Shown here in pieces: positions 1-11,762 of a DNA stretch of 64,000 nucleotides (its first letter is position 1; every line of letters begins with the position of its first letter). The stretch spans positions 2,794,339 to 2,858,338 of the forward strand of contig NC_054708.1 in NCBI RefSeq assembly GCF_016097555.1, written 5' to 3'. The notes under the pieces were generated by a model. It did not search any database and had not been told where the DNA came from. It saw only the letters and a list, made by a program, of their open reading frames with translations. Position numbers and translations under genes: made by a program. The stretch is from Gigantopelta aegis. Its lineage: Eukaryota; Mollusca; Gastropoda; Neomphalida; Peltospiridae.

Positions 1-951
1 CATACTTCAGTGGTAGAAAACCCGTGTCAGATGACAGGTTCAAATATACTTCAGTGGTAGAAAACCCGTGTCAGATGACAGGTTCAAATATACTTCAGCG
101 GTAGAAAACCCGTGTCAAACATACTTCAGTGGTAGAAAACCCGTGTCAGATGACAGGTTCAAATATACTTCAGTGGTAGAAAACCCGTGTCAAACATACT
201 TCAGTGGTAGAAAACCCGTGTCAGATGACAGGTTCAAATATACTTCAGCGGTAGAAAACCCGTGTCAAACATACTTCAGTGGTAGAAAACCCGTGTCAGA
301 TGACAGGTTCAAATATACTTCAGCGGTAGAAAACCCGTGTCAGATGACAGGTTCAGCGGTAGAAAAATATACTTCAGCGGTAGAAAACCCGTGTCAAACA
401 TACTTCAGTGGTAGAAAACCCGTGTCAGATGACAGGTTCAAATATACTTCAGCGGTAGAAAACCCGTGTCAAACATACTTCAGTGGTAGAAAACCCGTGT
501 CAGATGACAGGTTCAAATATACTTCAGTGGTAGAAAACCCGTGTCAGATGACAGGTTCAAATATACTTCAGCGGTAGAAAACCCGTGTCAAACATACTTC
601 AGTGGTAGAAAACCCGTGTCAGATGACAGGTTCAAATATACTTCAGTGGTAGAAAACCCGTGTCAGATGACAGGTTCAAATATACTTCAGTGGTAGAAAA
701 CCCGTGTCAGATGACAGGTTCAAACATACTTCAGTGGTAGAAAACCCGTGTCAGATGACAGGTTCAAATATACTTCAGTGGTAGAAAACCCGTGTCAGAT
801 CGGTAGAAAACCCGTGTCAAACATACTTCAGTGGTAGAAAACCCGTGTCAGATGACAGGTTCAAATATACTTCAGTGGTAGAAAACCCGTGTCAGATGAC
901 AGGTTCAAATATACTTCAGTGGTAGAAAACCCGTGTCAGATGACAGGTTCA
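1..951. repeat. Tandem array of 44-bp and 31-bp units
   Basis: Two related units alternate irregularly: a 44-bp unit containing CAGTGGTAGAAAACCCGTGT followed by CAGATGACAGGTTCAAATA, and a 31-bp unit in which the last part is replaced by CAAACA. The array starts before the window and breaks off near 951. Open frames across it are by-products of the repeat. Confidence 0.95.
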
Positions 952-954
952 AGT

Positions 955-1222
955 TTATTTTGTTTAATCACACCACTAGACCACATTGATTAATTGATCA
1001 CCGGCTATTGGATGTTAGACATACGGTAATTTTTATATAGGCTTATAGTCTGAAAGGAAACCCGCTACATTTTATATGCACTTTCCCACAGATATAGCAG
1101 TCGTGGAGCACTGGTTGAGACCGTGGAAAACCAATCAGAGAATGGGTTCACTGGGGATTCGATCCTGCGACCAAAGCACCTCAAGCGAGCGTTCTACCTA
1201 CTGAGCTAGATCCCGCCCACAA
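955..1222 (-). mobile_element. SINE-A copy, diverged
   Basis: Read on the minus strand this begins with a tRNA-like head with A-box TAGCTCAGTAGG and B-box GGATCGAATCC, passes through a body ending in CTATTGGATGT-type sequence (plus strand near 1010), and ends near the array at 951. It lies just downstream of the FABP exon at 1376-1451. Confidence 0.85.
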
Positions 1223-1311
1223 AAGACGTACAGGTACGTTAAAACACATGGTAGCGGCTGTTGGAAGAATCAGCCAAACATAGGTCAGTAGACATCAGAA
1301 AGACAGGCATC

Positions 1312-1366
1312 AAAGCGGACGGACGGACGGACGGACAGGTACAGACGGACAGATAGATAGACATAA
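1312..1366. repeat. GGAC/GATA simple repeat
   Basis: Repeats of GGAC grade into GATA; they sit ten bases inside intron 1 of the FABP gene whose first exon follows. Confidence 0.85.
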
Positions 1367-1375
1367 TGTACTCAC

Positions 1376-1451
1376 CTAAAGCATCGCTAAATTCGTCAAA
1401 GCCGGTTGTTTGTTCTGGCATGAGTTCCCACCGACCCACATAGTTATCCAT
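1376..1451 (-). CDS. Fatty-acid-binding protein (FABP), second gene: first coding exon only
   Basis: This exon encodes the N-terminus of an intracellular lipid-binding protein, a small cytosolic beta-barrel that carries fatty acids or retinoids. The 25 codons give MDNYVGRWELMPEQTTGFDE and then FSDAL, with the family's G-x-W start motif and the F-D-E-F helix lead-in. The exon ends in phase 1 at a GTGAGT donor. It is exactly 76 bp, the same length and phase as exon 1 of the complete FABP gene at 13.75-24.8 kb, and the peptides align without gaps, so the two are tandem paralogues on the same strand. The remaining exons must lie left of position 1. The start is the only Met before the motif. A TATAAATA on the minus strand at 1906-1913 is a possible but distant promoter element. 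Family assignment is firm; ligand is unknown. Confidence 0.88.
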
Positions 1452-2662
1452 AGCGATTCAAAGAGCCACAAACAATCGCAAACAACTACAGCGGAGTTTT
1501 TTCGTTCCTCGTCCGACGTCGTCTGTTTTATGTCAAGTTGCGCTTCTCACTAGAGCCGCAGTAATGATTTCCTAGTTATTGCCGGCGTAAAACAAATACA
1601 ATCGCTTGTTGGCTACATAGACTTGGCTTAAGTCTTAATTTCCAGTTAATATTCCATGTCGGGAATGGGGTATGTTCGCAGGAGTGACGCCTTGGTTACT
1701 GACACATGTTAATGTCTAGTGATTCCAGGAAGTAGGCAGGATTACGCTCATCCTCTTCGCTTCTTTTCACGTTTCCTTCCTCCCAGACAAGCAGTCTGCT
1801 TGGCACCAAACTGAGTCAAGTCTACGACCGGCGTGTATCACGCTAAGTGGCTTTCAGAAAGTTAATATTTGCATCAATAGGCCAGCGGCCGCGGCTGGGC
1901 TTGAATATTTATAGGACATCGTTTATGCCAGTTTGGCGTTATCGATGAATAATGAATATTCTTTTTTATATGTCTATATATTCATGTCTCAAACAGATTG
2001 TTAGTGTAACCATTTTACACGATCTTTAAGACTCACTCTGTAACATTCAGCTGTGGGGTCAGTGTTAGTGGGTCACAGAGTCGGTACCAAACCATATATA
2101 CGGCGTAATGAATTTGTTTGCCGTCATAAACCACAACACTGCCGACGAAGACGAGGAAACCACACGGTCATAGACTAGCATACAAGCATTTTTTAAAACA
2201 TAATTTTTTATGACATTTTTAATGTAAAATGAAGCAAATGGACCTAATTAAAAGAAAAGCACACAAAATCTAATAATATTTCATCATAAATCTGTTCAGC
2301 ATAGATGTAAATATGACACGTCAGTGGATATTCCATAGGCCGATTTCGCAAATTTGCAAAAAGCGTCCCCTCCTCGCCAAAGCAAGATATAATAATTTAA
2401 CAAAAAACTAAAATTAGCACAATTTTCTTTGTTCTCATAACTAGTTATCCTCCAAGTTTTAATGTGTTTGGTTAAACCGTGTATTTTTAATTATTAAGAA
2501 AATGTGTTGCCAGTCTGCCGAAACTGTCCACAGCCGGGTACAGAAACACAGAAATGTTGGAAAATATTATACTGTTGCCACATACTGACAATCACTTTAC
2601 AACTAATATGTCTTATCGAAAATATTATTATGTAGTCTTTGCATTTATTAATATAAAATACA
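1452..2662. other. Upstream spacer of the left FABP gene
   Basis: Low-copy, increasingly AT-rich sequence. I see no convincing coding exon or repeat. It should contain the promoter and any 5' untranslated exon of the FABP gene at 1376-1451. Confidence 0.5.
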
Positions 2663-2873
2663 ACAGGCCCGTAGGAACTGGGGAAGGGCGGGCCTAGGGA
2701 CTTGTTCTCTATCACACACTCTAGGATGAAAATGTGTTTTAAATTTTCACTACTCTGCATAAATAAAGATGTAATAAAGATAAAAAATCTAGTTTGTATC
2801 CCTTACTGGAGACTGTATCCCCCCCCCCCCCCCCCCCCCATACACACTTCAAATATCGTTCCTACAGGCCGGT
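2663..2873. mobile_element. Short TIR element with poly-C core
   Basis: The ends are inverted copies of a 16-bp motif (ACAGGCCCGTAGGAAC on the left; the right end reads ACCGGCCTGTAGGAAC on the minus strand, 14 of 16 identical). A poly-C run of about 19 sits at 2820-2839. No coding capacity. Confidence 0.5.
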
Positions 2874-3299
2874 ACAAATGTAGATAATATGTAGAGGGTG
2901 AGGTTAGGAACCAGTTCCTTTTATCTTTAGGATTTTGTAATCATGATTTCAGGTAGTTTGCTCCACATACTGACATAAAACACATTTGTTATATATTGGA
3001 ACAAAATATAAATAATTACAATATATCCAGTGTTATTTTCTTTAATCATTCATGGAGGAAGAAGGAAGTCCTGATGAAAATATACTACAGGTAAAATATA
3101 TTACAGGTAAAACAAAATAATATATGATGCTTATTCCATGTGGTAACTATTGTTAATTTTGCTTTAAATTGCTAGATGCCAAAAGTGATTAATTATATTA
3201 TTTTATGGTAACAGTCGAAAATTAGACGACCAATTGTTTCAACCTCTGCCAAAGGTACCAGGTTTTCTGCCAGAAAATAAGTTGAGGGTACGTAATAAA

Positions 3300-3423
3300 A
3301 CAGGCCCGTAGGAACTTCGGGGTGTTATCACATTAATTTTTGCCATTGTAACCAAAATCTGATGTAGAGTTTATACCCGGTCCGTCAGTGCCCCACCTCC
3401 CAAAGTCGTTCCTATGGGCCTGT
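3300..3423. mobile_element. Short TIR element, same family
   Basis: It starts ACAGGCCCGTAGGAAC and ends with the inverse motif differing at one base, so the 16-bp termini match at 15 positions. At 124 bp it is a minimal MITE-like copy of the same family as 2663-2873. Confidence 0.55.
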
Positions 3424-4756
3424 AAAAACTAAATATATTCAAAGGAGTATATTGGGTGGTTATAGGTTTGAAATGTGTGTTTTTTATTGAACATTTTATT
3501 TCACGCACTTTTACAAATTTTAAACAGCAATTATGTTAATATAATCTATCGAAAAAATAAAACATTATATACATCAAATGTATATACATTAATTTCTGAG
3601 ATGTTTTAGTACATACATGTAAGTTTACCCTCCGCACCCTCTGGCAGAAACCCAGGTTAGGTATTAAAACAATTATTTGGTGTAGAGTATTTTTAATATG
3701 ACATACAGAAAGCATTAAAAAGTACAATTTTATTATGCTTTAATAATCGACATTAGCTTTAAAATTATTTAACCATCATTCCTTCTGGCCAGAGTACATA
3801 CGTTGTTCCTGCCAAAGTGTTAGCATTTTAATTTTAATGACAATATACTGAACTGACGATAAACATTGTTAACGTTTTAAAGGTGGTTTGTTATGAGGTT
3901 AACAAACCAACTAGATCAAGAGACGTTAGTATGGAATCGTTATGGGCTGTCGGTAAAAATTAATTTGGTAATTATAGGTAAATAAATGTGAAGTTTAAAT
4001 ATTCGTATGTGAACAAATTGCAATACCTTTATTTAATGTATATCTTAAGTACATACTTGTTTTAATTTTCACATTGTAAATGTACCATAACCTGCTGTAT
4101 TTAGTTGGTGTAAAGCCTGTTCGACGACAATAATGCATCCATGTTTTAAAACAACTTTCGTTTTTTTGGAAATCGAAACCATGATGTTAGCCGTTTCTTG
4201 GGATGCATTGCTGTTACTGTTTCAGTTAAACACTGCGCAGTTAACCATCATATAATTACGTTGACAGTATATAATAACACTAATTATCTTGTAAATTAAA
4301 TTTCCGATAAACCTGGAGACAAAAAAAGAAATAAAATAAAAGACGATTAAAAGGCACAACCAAAGAATCAACACGTGTACTGGTATTGCTTGGTAACTCT
4401 CACCGATGACGTATTGCCTCGCTTTCGTTCAGATCTATGCATAATCCCGCCCACTTCTGTTTTTACTCCAAACCTAAGACTTCAGCTGACCGGTGCCTCG
4501 CAGTGAGCCAGGCGTTAGAGTAATGCGGTCTTTGACGCTGACTTAATCCATTACACACTACATGTCTTTTGGTGTCCAGTTTCCTTTAACCCTCTCCTTA
4601 GTGGATCTGTTCGTAATAATATTTTCCGTTCAGTCAGTTTTCATGGTTGTTTTTAAAAAGGGCGTGGTGTGTGCTTTAATATTTGTGAAACTTACTAATT
4701 GACAAAAGTAATGTAGCAGTAGCTAGTTTTTCTCTATTAAAAGTAAAAGTTTGTTT
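3424..4756. other. AT-rich spacer
   Basis: AT-rich sequence without recognisable coding exons, RNA genes or clear repeats. Confidence 0.5.
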
Positions 4757-5054
4757 TGTTGGACGACACCACTAGAGTACATCGATTTATTAATCATCGG
4801 CTAATGGATGTCAAACATTTGATAATTTCGACATATAGTCTTTGAAAAGAAACCCTCTACATTTTTTCATCAGTAGCAAGGGATACTGTATATGCACCAT
4901 CCCATAGACAGGATAGCACATGCCACGGCCTTTGATATACCAGTCGCGGTGCACTGGCTGGAACGAGAAACAGCCCAATGGGCCCACCGACGGGGATCGA
5001 TCCCACACCGACCGCACATAAGGCGAGCGCTTTACCACTGTGCAACGTCCGCCC
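4757..5054 (-). mobile_element. SINE-A, near full length
   Basis: On the minus strand a tRNA-like head (A-box near TGCACAGTGG, B-box GGATCGATCCC) is followed by the conserved body (CCCATTGGGCTGTTTCTCG, then TATATCAAAGGCCGTGGCAT) and the GTGTCG tail at 4757. Its head runs straight into the 56-bp array at 5044. Confidence 0.9.
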
Positions 5055-5370
5055 CCTTCAGTTAGATGTATGCAGGGACAGGTCCACACAATACTGTGCT
5101 ACGTCCGCCCCCTTCAGTTAGATGTATGCAGGGACAGGTCCACACAATACTGTGCAACGTCCGCCCCCTTCAGTTAGATGTATGCAGGGACAGGTCCACA
5201 CAATACTGTGCTACGTCCGCCCCCTTCAGTTAGATGTATGCAGGGACAGGTCCACACAATACTGTGCTACGTCCGCCCCCTTCAGTTAGATGTATGCAGG
5301 GACAGGTCCACACAATACTGTGCTACGTCCGCCCCCTTCAGGAAGAAGTATGCAGGGACAGGTCCACAAA
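5044..5370. repeat. 56-bp tandem array seeded by a SINE end
   Basis: About six copies start at 56-bp steps with ACGTCCGCCCCCTTCAGTTA. The ACGTCCGCCCCC part is the inverted head of the adjacent SINE-A, so each unit contains the SINE/flank junction. The last copy is diverged. Confidence 0.9.
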
Positions 5371-5394
5371 ATTATATAAGATCAGGTCTTAGTT

Positions 5395-5535
5395 TATTCA
5401 CTTTCATATAGACAGGACAGTACATACCACTGTGTTTGATTGCCAGTCGTTAGACACTTGTAGGGACGGAGGAAGTCCCGAGCCCATCATGGGTGGCCGA
5501 TCCTACAGCCTACTGCACCTAGGAGTTAATCGTGC
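5395..5535 (-). mobile_element. Degenerate SINE-A fragment
   Basis: Body motifs of SINE-A survive in diverged form on the minus strand (ATAGACAGGACAGTACATAC, then a CCAGTCG block). The ends are indistinct. Confidence 0.45.
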
Positions 5536-5546
5536 TCCAGTTGTTA

Positions 5547-7602
5547 GTTGAGTATAAATACAGTATGAGACATAGAGAATAATACATGAGTGGCCGTTAG
5601 ATAAATACAGTATGAGATTATAGAGAATAATACATGAGTGGCCGTTAGATAAATACAGTATGAGATATAGAGAATAATACACGAGTGGCCGTTAGATAAA
5701 TACAGTATGAGATTATAGAGAATAATACATCAGTGGCCGTTAGATAAAGACAGTATGAGATATAGAGAATAATACATGAGTGGCCGTTAGATAAATACAG
5801 TATGAGATATAGAGAATAATACACGAGTGGCCGTTAGATAAATACAGTATGAGATTATAGAGAATAATACATCAGTGGCCGTTAGATAAAGACAGTATGA
5901 GATATAGAGAATAATACATGAGTGGCCGTTAGATAAATACAGTATGAGATATAGAGAATAATACATAAGTGGCCGTTAGATAAATACAGTATGAGATTAT
6001 AGAGAATAATACACGAGTGGCCGTTAGATAAATACAGTATGAGATATAGAGAATAATACATAAGTGGCCGTTAGATAAATATAGTATGAGATATAGAGAA
6101 TAATACACGAGTGGCCGTTAGATAAATACAGTATGAGATATAGAGAATAATACACGAGTGGCCGTTAGATAAATACAGTATGAGATATAGAGAATAATAC
6201 ATCAGTGGCCGTTAGATAAATACAGTATGAGATAAATACAGTATGAGATATAGAGAATAATACATCAGTGGCCGTTAGATAAATACAGTATGAGATATAG
6301 AGAATAATACACGAGTGGCCGTTAGATAAATACAGTATGAGATATAGAGAATAATACATCAGTGGCCGTTAGATAAATACAGTATGAGATATAGAGAATA
6401 ATACACGAGTGGCCGTTAGATAAATACAGTATGAGATATAGAGAATAATACATCAGTGGCCGTTAGATAAATACAGTATGAGATATAGAGAATAATACAC
6501 GAGTGGCCGTTAGATAAATACAGTATGAGATATAGAGAATAGTACATCAGTGGCCGTTAGATAAATACAGTATGAGATATAGAGAATAATACACGAGTGG
6601 CCGTTAGATAAATACAGTATGAGATATAGAGAATAATACATCAGTGGCCGTTAGATAAATATAGTATGAGATATAGAGAATAATACACGAGTGGCCGTTA
6701 GATAAATACAGTATGAGATATAGAGAATAATACACGAGTGGCCGTTAGATAAATACAGTATGAGATTATAGAGAATAATACACGAGTGGCCGTTAGATAA
6801 ATACAGTATGAGATATAGAGAATAATACATCAGTGGCCGTTAGATAAATATAGTATGAGATATAGAGAATAATACACGAGTGGCCGTTAGATAAATACAG
6901 TATGAGATATAGAGAATAATACACGAGTGGCCGTTAGATAAATACAGTATGAGATATAGAGAATAATACATCAGTGGCCGTTAGATAAATACAGTATGAG
7001 ATATAGAGAATAATACACGAGTGGCCGTTAGATAAATACAGTATGAGATATAGAGAATAATACATCAGTGGCCGTTAGATAAATACAGTATGAGATATAG
7101 AGAATAATACACGAGTGGCCGTTAGATAAATACAGTATGAGATATAGAGAATAATACATCAGTGGCCGTTAGATAAATATAGTATGAGATATAGAGAATA
7201 ATACACGAGTGGCCGTTAGATAAATACAGTATGAGATATAGAGAATAATACACGAGTGGCCGTTAGATAAATACAGTATGAGATTATAGAGAATAATACA
7301 CGAGTGGCCGTTAGATAAATACAGTATGAGATATAGAGAATAATACATCAGTGGCCGTTAGATAAATATAGTATGAGATATAGAGAATAATACACGAGTG
7401 GCCGTTAGATAAATACAGTATGAGATATAGAGAATAATACACGAGTGGCCGTTAGATAAATACAGTATGAGATTATAGAGAATAATACACGAGTGGCCGT
7501 TAGATAAATACAGTATGAGATTATAGAGAATAATACACGAGTGGTCGTTAGATAAATACAGTATGAGATATAGAGAATAATACATCAGTGGCCGTTAGAT
7601 AC
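5547..7602. repeat. 47/48-bp tandem array, about 43 copies
   Basis: The unit contains GAGAATAATACACGAGTGGC followed by CGTTAGATAAATACAGTATG. Units differ mainly at CACGAG versus CATCAG and at GATATAG versus GATTATAG, and these variants recur in blocks, showing that groups of units were duplicated together. Short frames on the minus strand are by-products. Confidence 0.97.
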
Positions 7603-7943
7603 CATTTATCTCGCAACGAGTTGTTTCAAAATGAACGAAGGAAAGCGAGTTTGATACATTTTTAAACGAGTGGTAACTAACGGACACGAATGTATTATTC
7701 TATTTCTTACATATCCTCAAAAACTAGGTTTTAAGCAAATTTTAACATCTTTTTCGACTAAAAGTTATTTACAACCGTTGCACTTACAGCTAGCTATACG
7801 TTACAATGTAATCGATTTCCATCGTGTAGTTTTTCATTGGATGCATGGCAGTGGTGACCTGGTCGTCACCTAGGAGCAGCCAGTCGTATGTCTTGAAATT
7901 GTTAACACGTGCATGTGTTAACAACGCATGGTATTCTCACCAA
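7603..7943. other. Spacer with an inverted trace of the array unit
   Basis: No gene seen. Around 7660-7710 the words GAGTGGTAACTAACGG and GTATTATTCT look like a diverged, partly inverted copy of the 47-bp unit, possibly the far end of an element from which the array grew. Confidence 0.4.
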
Positions 7944-7952
7944 CGGGTGTGT

Positions 7953-8327
7953 CATCTTCATAAATCAAGGCTAATATTCGTTCCTCGTATTCAGCCTTGA
8001 TACATGTCGTCAAGAAATCGTGCCACAAAATGCTTAAATTTCATTGGATGCGATGAGATCTGATTGCAACGCTCCTTATAGATTCCCTTGTTATTGTAAA
8101 CAAAGACGGCAGCGTCAGCGTCCGGCGGATAATTTTTGATATTGCTTTCAAGATTGTCACATGTTACCGATGCTGTGATTGGTCAACGATGTCATCGTGT
8201 AAGGGACATAATCGGTATTACAAATTTTCTTCCAATAGAGGGCGCTAGTAGTGGATATCAGTAATCTTGACTACATATATCAAGGCTGAATACGAGGAAC
8301 GAATATTAGCCTTGATTTATGAAGATG
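7953..8327. mobile_element. MITE with long TIRs and 9-bp TSD
   Basis: The element begins CATCTTCATAAATCAAGGCT and ends with the inverse of it; the inverted repeats are about 50 bp and nearly perfect. It is flanked by the direct repeat CGGGTGTGT (7944-7952 and 8328-8336). A 9-bp TSD with long TIRs is typical of Mutator-like (MULE) elements. It has no coding capacity. The same family occurs at 53928-60017, where it is split by a LINE. Confidence 0.9.
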
Positions 8328-8359
8328 CGGGTGTGTAAGATATAGTTATATTAACTAGA

Positions 8360-8634
8360 ATACATGGGCTGGACGAAGACCAGTATACGTGCTAAATTGC
8401 TCGCTAGGATCGATCCCGTGGGTGGGCCTATTGGGCTACTTCCTGTTGCAGCCATGGCACCATGACTGGCATATCAAAGGCCGTGGTGTGTGCTATCATC
8501 TCTATGGGATGGTGCATATGAAAGATCCCTTGCTATCTATGACTACATGTCAAAATTACCAAATGATTGACATCCAATAGCCGATAAATCAGTGTGCTTT
8601 AGTGGTGTCGTTAAACAAAACAAACTTTAACTAG
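8360..8634 (+). mobile_element. SINE-A with damaged head
   Basis: The B-box region (GGATCGATCC), the body with TATCAAAGGCCGTGGTGTGT and the tail GTGTCGTTAAACAAAACAAA are clear; the A-box part is eroded. Confidence 0.88.
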
Positions 8635-9258
8635 TATACAAATTCAGGTTAATGAATGATTTTGTGTTTGTTTTAAAAAATAATAATAATTAATTTTAGA
8701 AACTACGTTTTCTTCATAGCACTCTAGTGAACTATAATGGACAGAGTTTCGTTGATATAGCAGTGCCGGTGTATTTTAACACTACAGCATTCTTTCTGCG
8801 ACTCTGGATCGTATTAAAATCCACTAACACGTGCTGGCGCGTCGCCCACACTCAGTATCCCCATCACGTGGCTTTTATGAGGAAATCGCCTAGTGGCGCT
8901 GCTTCATTACCTCTCTGCAGTTTGGCATCATTGGGCCAATTCGGTTTAACATGGAACCATTACTGTCTGTTCACAGAGGAATTTCAAACCGGGACGTAGC
9001 AAGAACATGCATCACGTACATTCTCAGGATATTTAAATGTGTATTCCCCAAATAAACGTCAGCATTCATTATATATGTGTATAAAATATATGGCTGAGCT
9101 GTATTGGCTATTAGTAGTATTGCATATCTAATCCGTAACCACATCGTGTGGTGATGTCTTCTCTAAACCTCTAACACATACCAGTACTAAGTTATATGTT
9201 CGCTTTTGCTCATCACAAAGTATTGCTTGAAAATCGTAAACACAGATGTTGATAACTT
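8635..9258. other. Spacer
   Basis: A 90-codon open frame at 8727-8999 has no recognisable motif and no splice context; I do not call it a gene. Nothing else is supported. Confidence 0.4.
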
Positions 9259-10002
9259 TCACATTTCTGACATATTGACTTCACCAAAAATAAGAGATCT
9301 CCACTTTGAATCTATACATACAAGCCTTTTAATCCAAGCAATTTCTTGTGCCATAATGAATGTTTGAATATTTGGTACTTTAATTCCTCCATCTCTAATA
9401 GTATAATTCATTTGTATACGTTTAACTCTGTCAGGTTTACCCTTCCAAATAAAATTAAAAAACTTTTTTTGAAGTTCTTGAATACCATTAATAGGTGGAT
9501 TTGGAATAGAGGAAAATAAATGATTTAATTTTCCAAGAACAAGAGATTTTAATACTGTGTTTCTTCCCAATGGAGTGAGAGTTCTACTTGACCAACTGTT
9601 CAAAATAGATTCAATAGCTTTAAATTTTTCCCTAAAATTACTTTCTATCATATTTTCCAAATCAGTATCAAAGTTAATCCCCAATAAAGTAAATTGTTCT
9701 GTCCAGTCAAATTTCCAGTCCCGACATATCTTATATCTACTACGTTTTTTCGACCCTATCCAAATTAGTTTAGTCTTGTCCACATTTACTTTAAGATCTG
9801 AAAAACGAGCAAAAAATGCAAGGGTGTTTAAGGTGGTATAGAGACTTTTTTTTGTGCCATCTAATATCGCTGTTGTATCGTCAGCAAACTGCGTAATTAA
9901 ATATTCTATATTTCCAAGTTTTATTCCTTTTATGTTTTTATTGTTTTTCAATAGCTTGGCTAATATTTCTGAACAAAGAAGAAATATATACGGGGAGATT
10001 GG
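9259..10002 (-). pseudogene. L1/Tx1-like LINE ORF2 fragment (reverse transcriptase, thumb and downstream)
   Basis: The minus strand encodes the second half of a non-LTR reverse transcriptase: ISPYIFLLCSEIL, the catalytic box with FADDT, SDLKVNVDKTKLIWIG, WTEQFTLLGINF, LTPLGRNTVLKSL, then IPNPP and DGGIKVPN. Non-LTR enzymes use this domain for target-primed reverse transcription. The copy lacks its 5' part and stops at the zinc-finger end, so it is a dead fragment. A SINE-C at 10003-10329 is inserted exactly in the conserved Q-G-D-P/S-P-Y region: a diverged remnant (D-P-V-S) continues on the far side at about 10330-10365. It is the same LINE family as the fragments at 30.8, 53.2 and 60.2 kb. 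Confidence 0.88.
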
Positions 10003-10329
10003 CGTCAGACATATGGTTAAGGACCACACAGATTTTGAGAGGAAACCCGCTGTCGCCACTACATGGGCTACTCTTTCCGATTAGCAGCAAGGGATCTTTT
10101 ATTTGTGCTTCCCACAGGCAGGATAGCACAAACCATGGCCTTTGTTCAACCAGTTATGGATCACTGGTCGGTGCAAGTGGTTTACACCTACCCATTGAGC
10201 CTTGCGGAGCACTCATTCAGGGTTTGGAGTCGGTATCTGGATTAAAAATCCCGTGCCTCGATTGGGATCCGAACCCAGTACCTACCAGCCTGTAGACCGA
10301 TGGCCTAACTACGACGCCACCGAGGCCGG
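10003..10329 (-). mobile_element. SINE-C inserted in a LINE
   Basis: On the minus strand it opens with CGGCCTCGGTGGCGTCGTAG, carries a B-box like GGGTTCGGATCCC, and has the middle segment with CAAATAAAAGATCCCTTGCT. It splits the reverse-transcriptase frame of the LINE around it. Confidence 0.9.
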
Positions 10330-10377
10330 TCAACAGATACAGGGTCACGCCAATATTTATTGTTTCAATTGCAATTT

Positions 10378-10876
10378 GATGTAATGTTATATATATTATA
10401 ATGTAATGTAATGCTATAGATGTTACAATGTAATGCTATAGATGTTACAATGTAATGCTATAGATGTTACAATGTAATGTTATATATGTTATAATGTAAT
10501 GCTATAGATGTTACAATGTAATGTTATAATGTAATGTTATAGATATTATAATGTAATGTTATAGATGTTACAATGTAATGTTATAGATGTTACAATGTAA
10601 TGTTATAGATGTTACAATGTAATTCTATAGATGTTACAATGTAATGCTATAGATGTTACAATGTAATGCTATAGATGTTACAATGTAATGATATAGGTGT
10701 TACAATGTAATGTTATAATGTAATGTTATAGATGTTACAATGTAATGTTATAATGTAATGTTGTAGATGTTACAATGTAATTCTATAGATGTTACAATGT
10801 AATGCTATAGATGTTACAATGTAATGCTATAGATGTTACAATGTAATGCTATAGATGTTACAATGTAATGTTATAT
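10378..10876. repeat. 22-bp tandem array
   Basis: About 22 copies of a unit read as AATGTAATGCTATAGATGTT plus AC, with occasional shortened units (ATGTTATAATGTA). Confidence 0.95.
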
Positions 10877-10921
10877 ACACACACAAAAAGATTCAACTGT
10901 GATTTTTCTCATTAGTGTTTG

Positions 10922-11195
10922 GGACGGGATTTAGCTCAGTCAGTTGAGTGAACGCTTGACGTGGTTGCGCCGCAGGATCGAACCGTGGTATGTGTGCTTT
11001 CCTGTCCAGTGGCATAGGAAGGTGTTAAAACGTGGGGGGCACATGACCCCCCTTGCCCCCCCCCCCCCCCCCCGCTTCCTACACCAGTGCTGTCTGTGGG
11101 AAAATGCATATAAAAGATCCCTTGCTGCATTAGGAAAAATGTAGCACCTTTCCTCTGATGACTACGAATCAGAATTACAAACTTTCATTAGTGTT
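10922..11195 (+). mobile_element. SINE-A variant interrupted by a poly-C segment
   Basis: The tRNA-like head has A-box TAGCTCAGTCAG and B-box GGATCGAACC. About 85 bp with a C17 run (around 11057-11073) replaces the middle, after which the body resumes at CATATAAAAGATCCCTTGCT. Confidence 0.75.
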
Positions 11196-11455
11196 TGTTT
11201 TCTTTAACGACACCACAAGAGCACATTGATTATTAAATGTCAAACATTTGGTAATTCTGACAGTCATCAGAGGAAACCCGCTACATTTTCTTAATGCAGC
11301 AAGGGAACTTTTTTATGCACTTTCTCACAGACAGGAAACCGCATACCATGGCCTTTGACCAGTTGTGGTGCACTGGTTATAACGAGAAAACCCCCAATCA
11401 GTTGAATGGATCGAGCGAGCACTGAACCGACTGAGCTCAATCCCAGCCCTTTCTT
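11196..11455 (-). mobile_element. SINE-A, opposite orientation
   Basis: On the plus strand it reads from the inverted tail (TTTAACGACACCACAAGAGC) to the inverted tRNA-like head at GACTGAGCTCAATCCCAGCCC. It faces the SINE at 10922-11195 tail to tail. Confidence 0.85.
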
Positions 11456-11498
11456 ATTAGTGTGTACTAGAATAGAAGAGACACCACTGACACTCGTT

Positions 11499-11762
11499 CA
11501 CCGGCCTTGGTGCTGTCGTCGTTAAGCCATCGGACACAAGGATGGTAGTACTGGGTTCGCAGTCCAGTACCGGCTCCCACCCAGAGCGAGTTTTAACGAC
11601 TCAATGGGTAGGTGTATGACCACTACACCCTCTTCTTTCACTAACCACTAACAACTAACATACTGTCCTGGACAGGCAAACCAAATAGCTGAGGTGGGTG
11701 CCCAGGACAGCGTGCTTGAACCTTAATTATAAATAAGCACGAAACTAAGTTGAAATGATATG
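11499..11762 (+). mobile_element. SINE-B
   Basis: Head CACCGGCCTTGGTGCTGTCG with GTTAAGCCATCGG, B-box GGGTTCGCAGTCC, conserved CACTACACCCTCTTCT and CTGTCCTGGACAG blocks, tail at AAGCACGAAACTAAGTTGAA. Confidence 0.88.

Noticed and set aside
68-577. A 169-residue open frame with repeated YTSAVENPCQ words
   Set aside because: It is only the translation of the 44/31-bp array; unit lengths vary and the frame ends arbitrarily.
5547-7602. CRISPR-like regular repeats
   Set aside because: The units are contiguous tandem repeats without unique spacers, in an animal genome; no cas genes.
8727-8999. A 90-codon open frame
   Set aside because: No motif, no splice context and no codon pattern that separates it from chance.
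9557-10384. Plus-strand frames opposite the LINE and SINE-C
   Set aside because: Antisense shadows of the reverse-transcriptase fragment and of the SINE.
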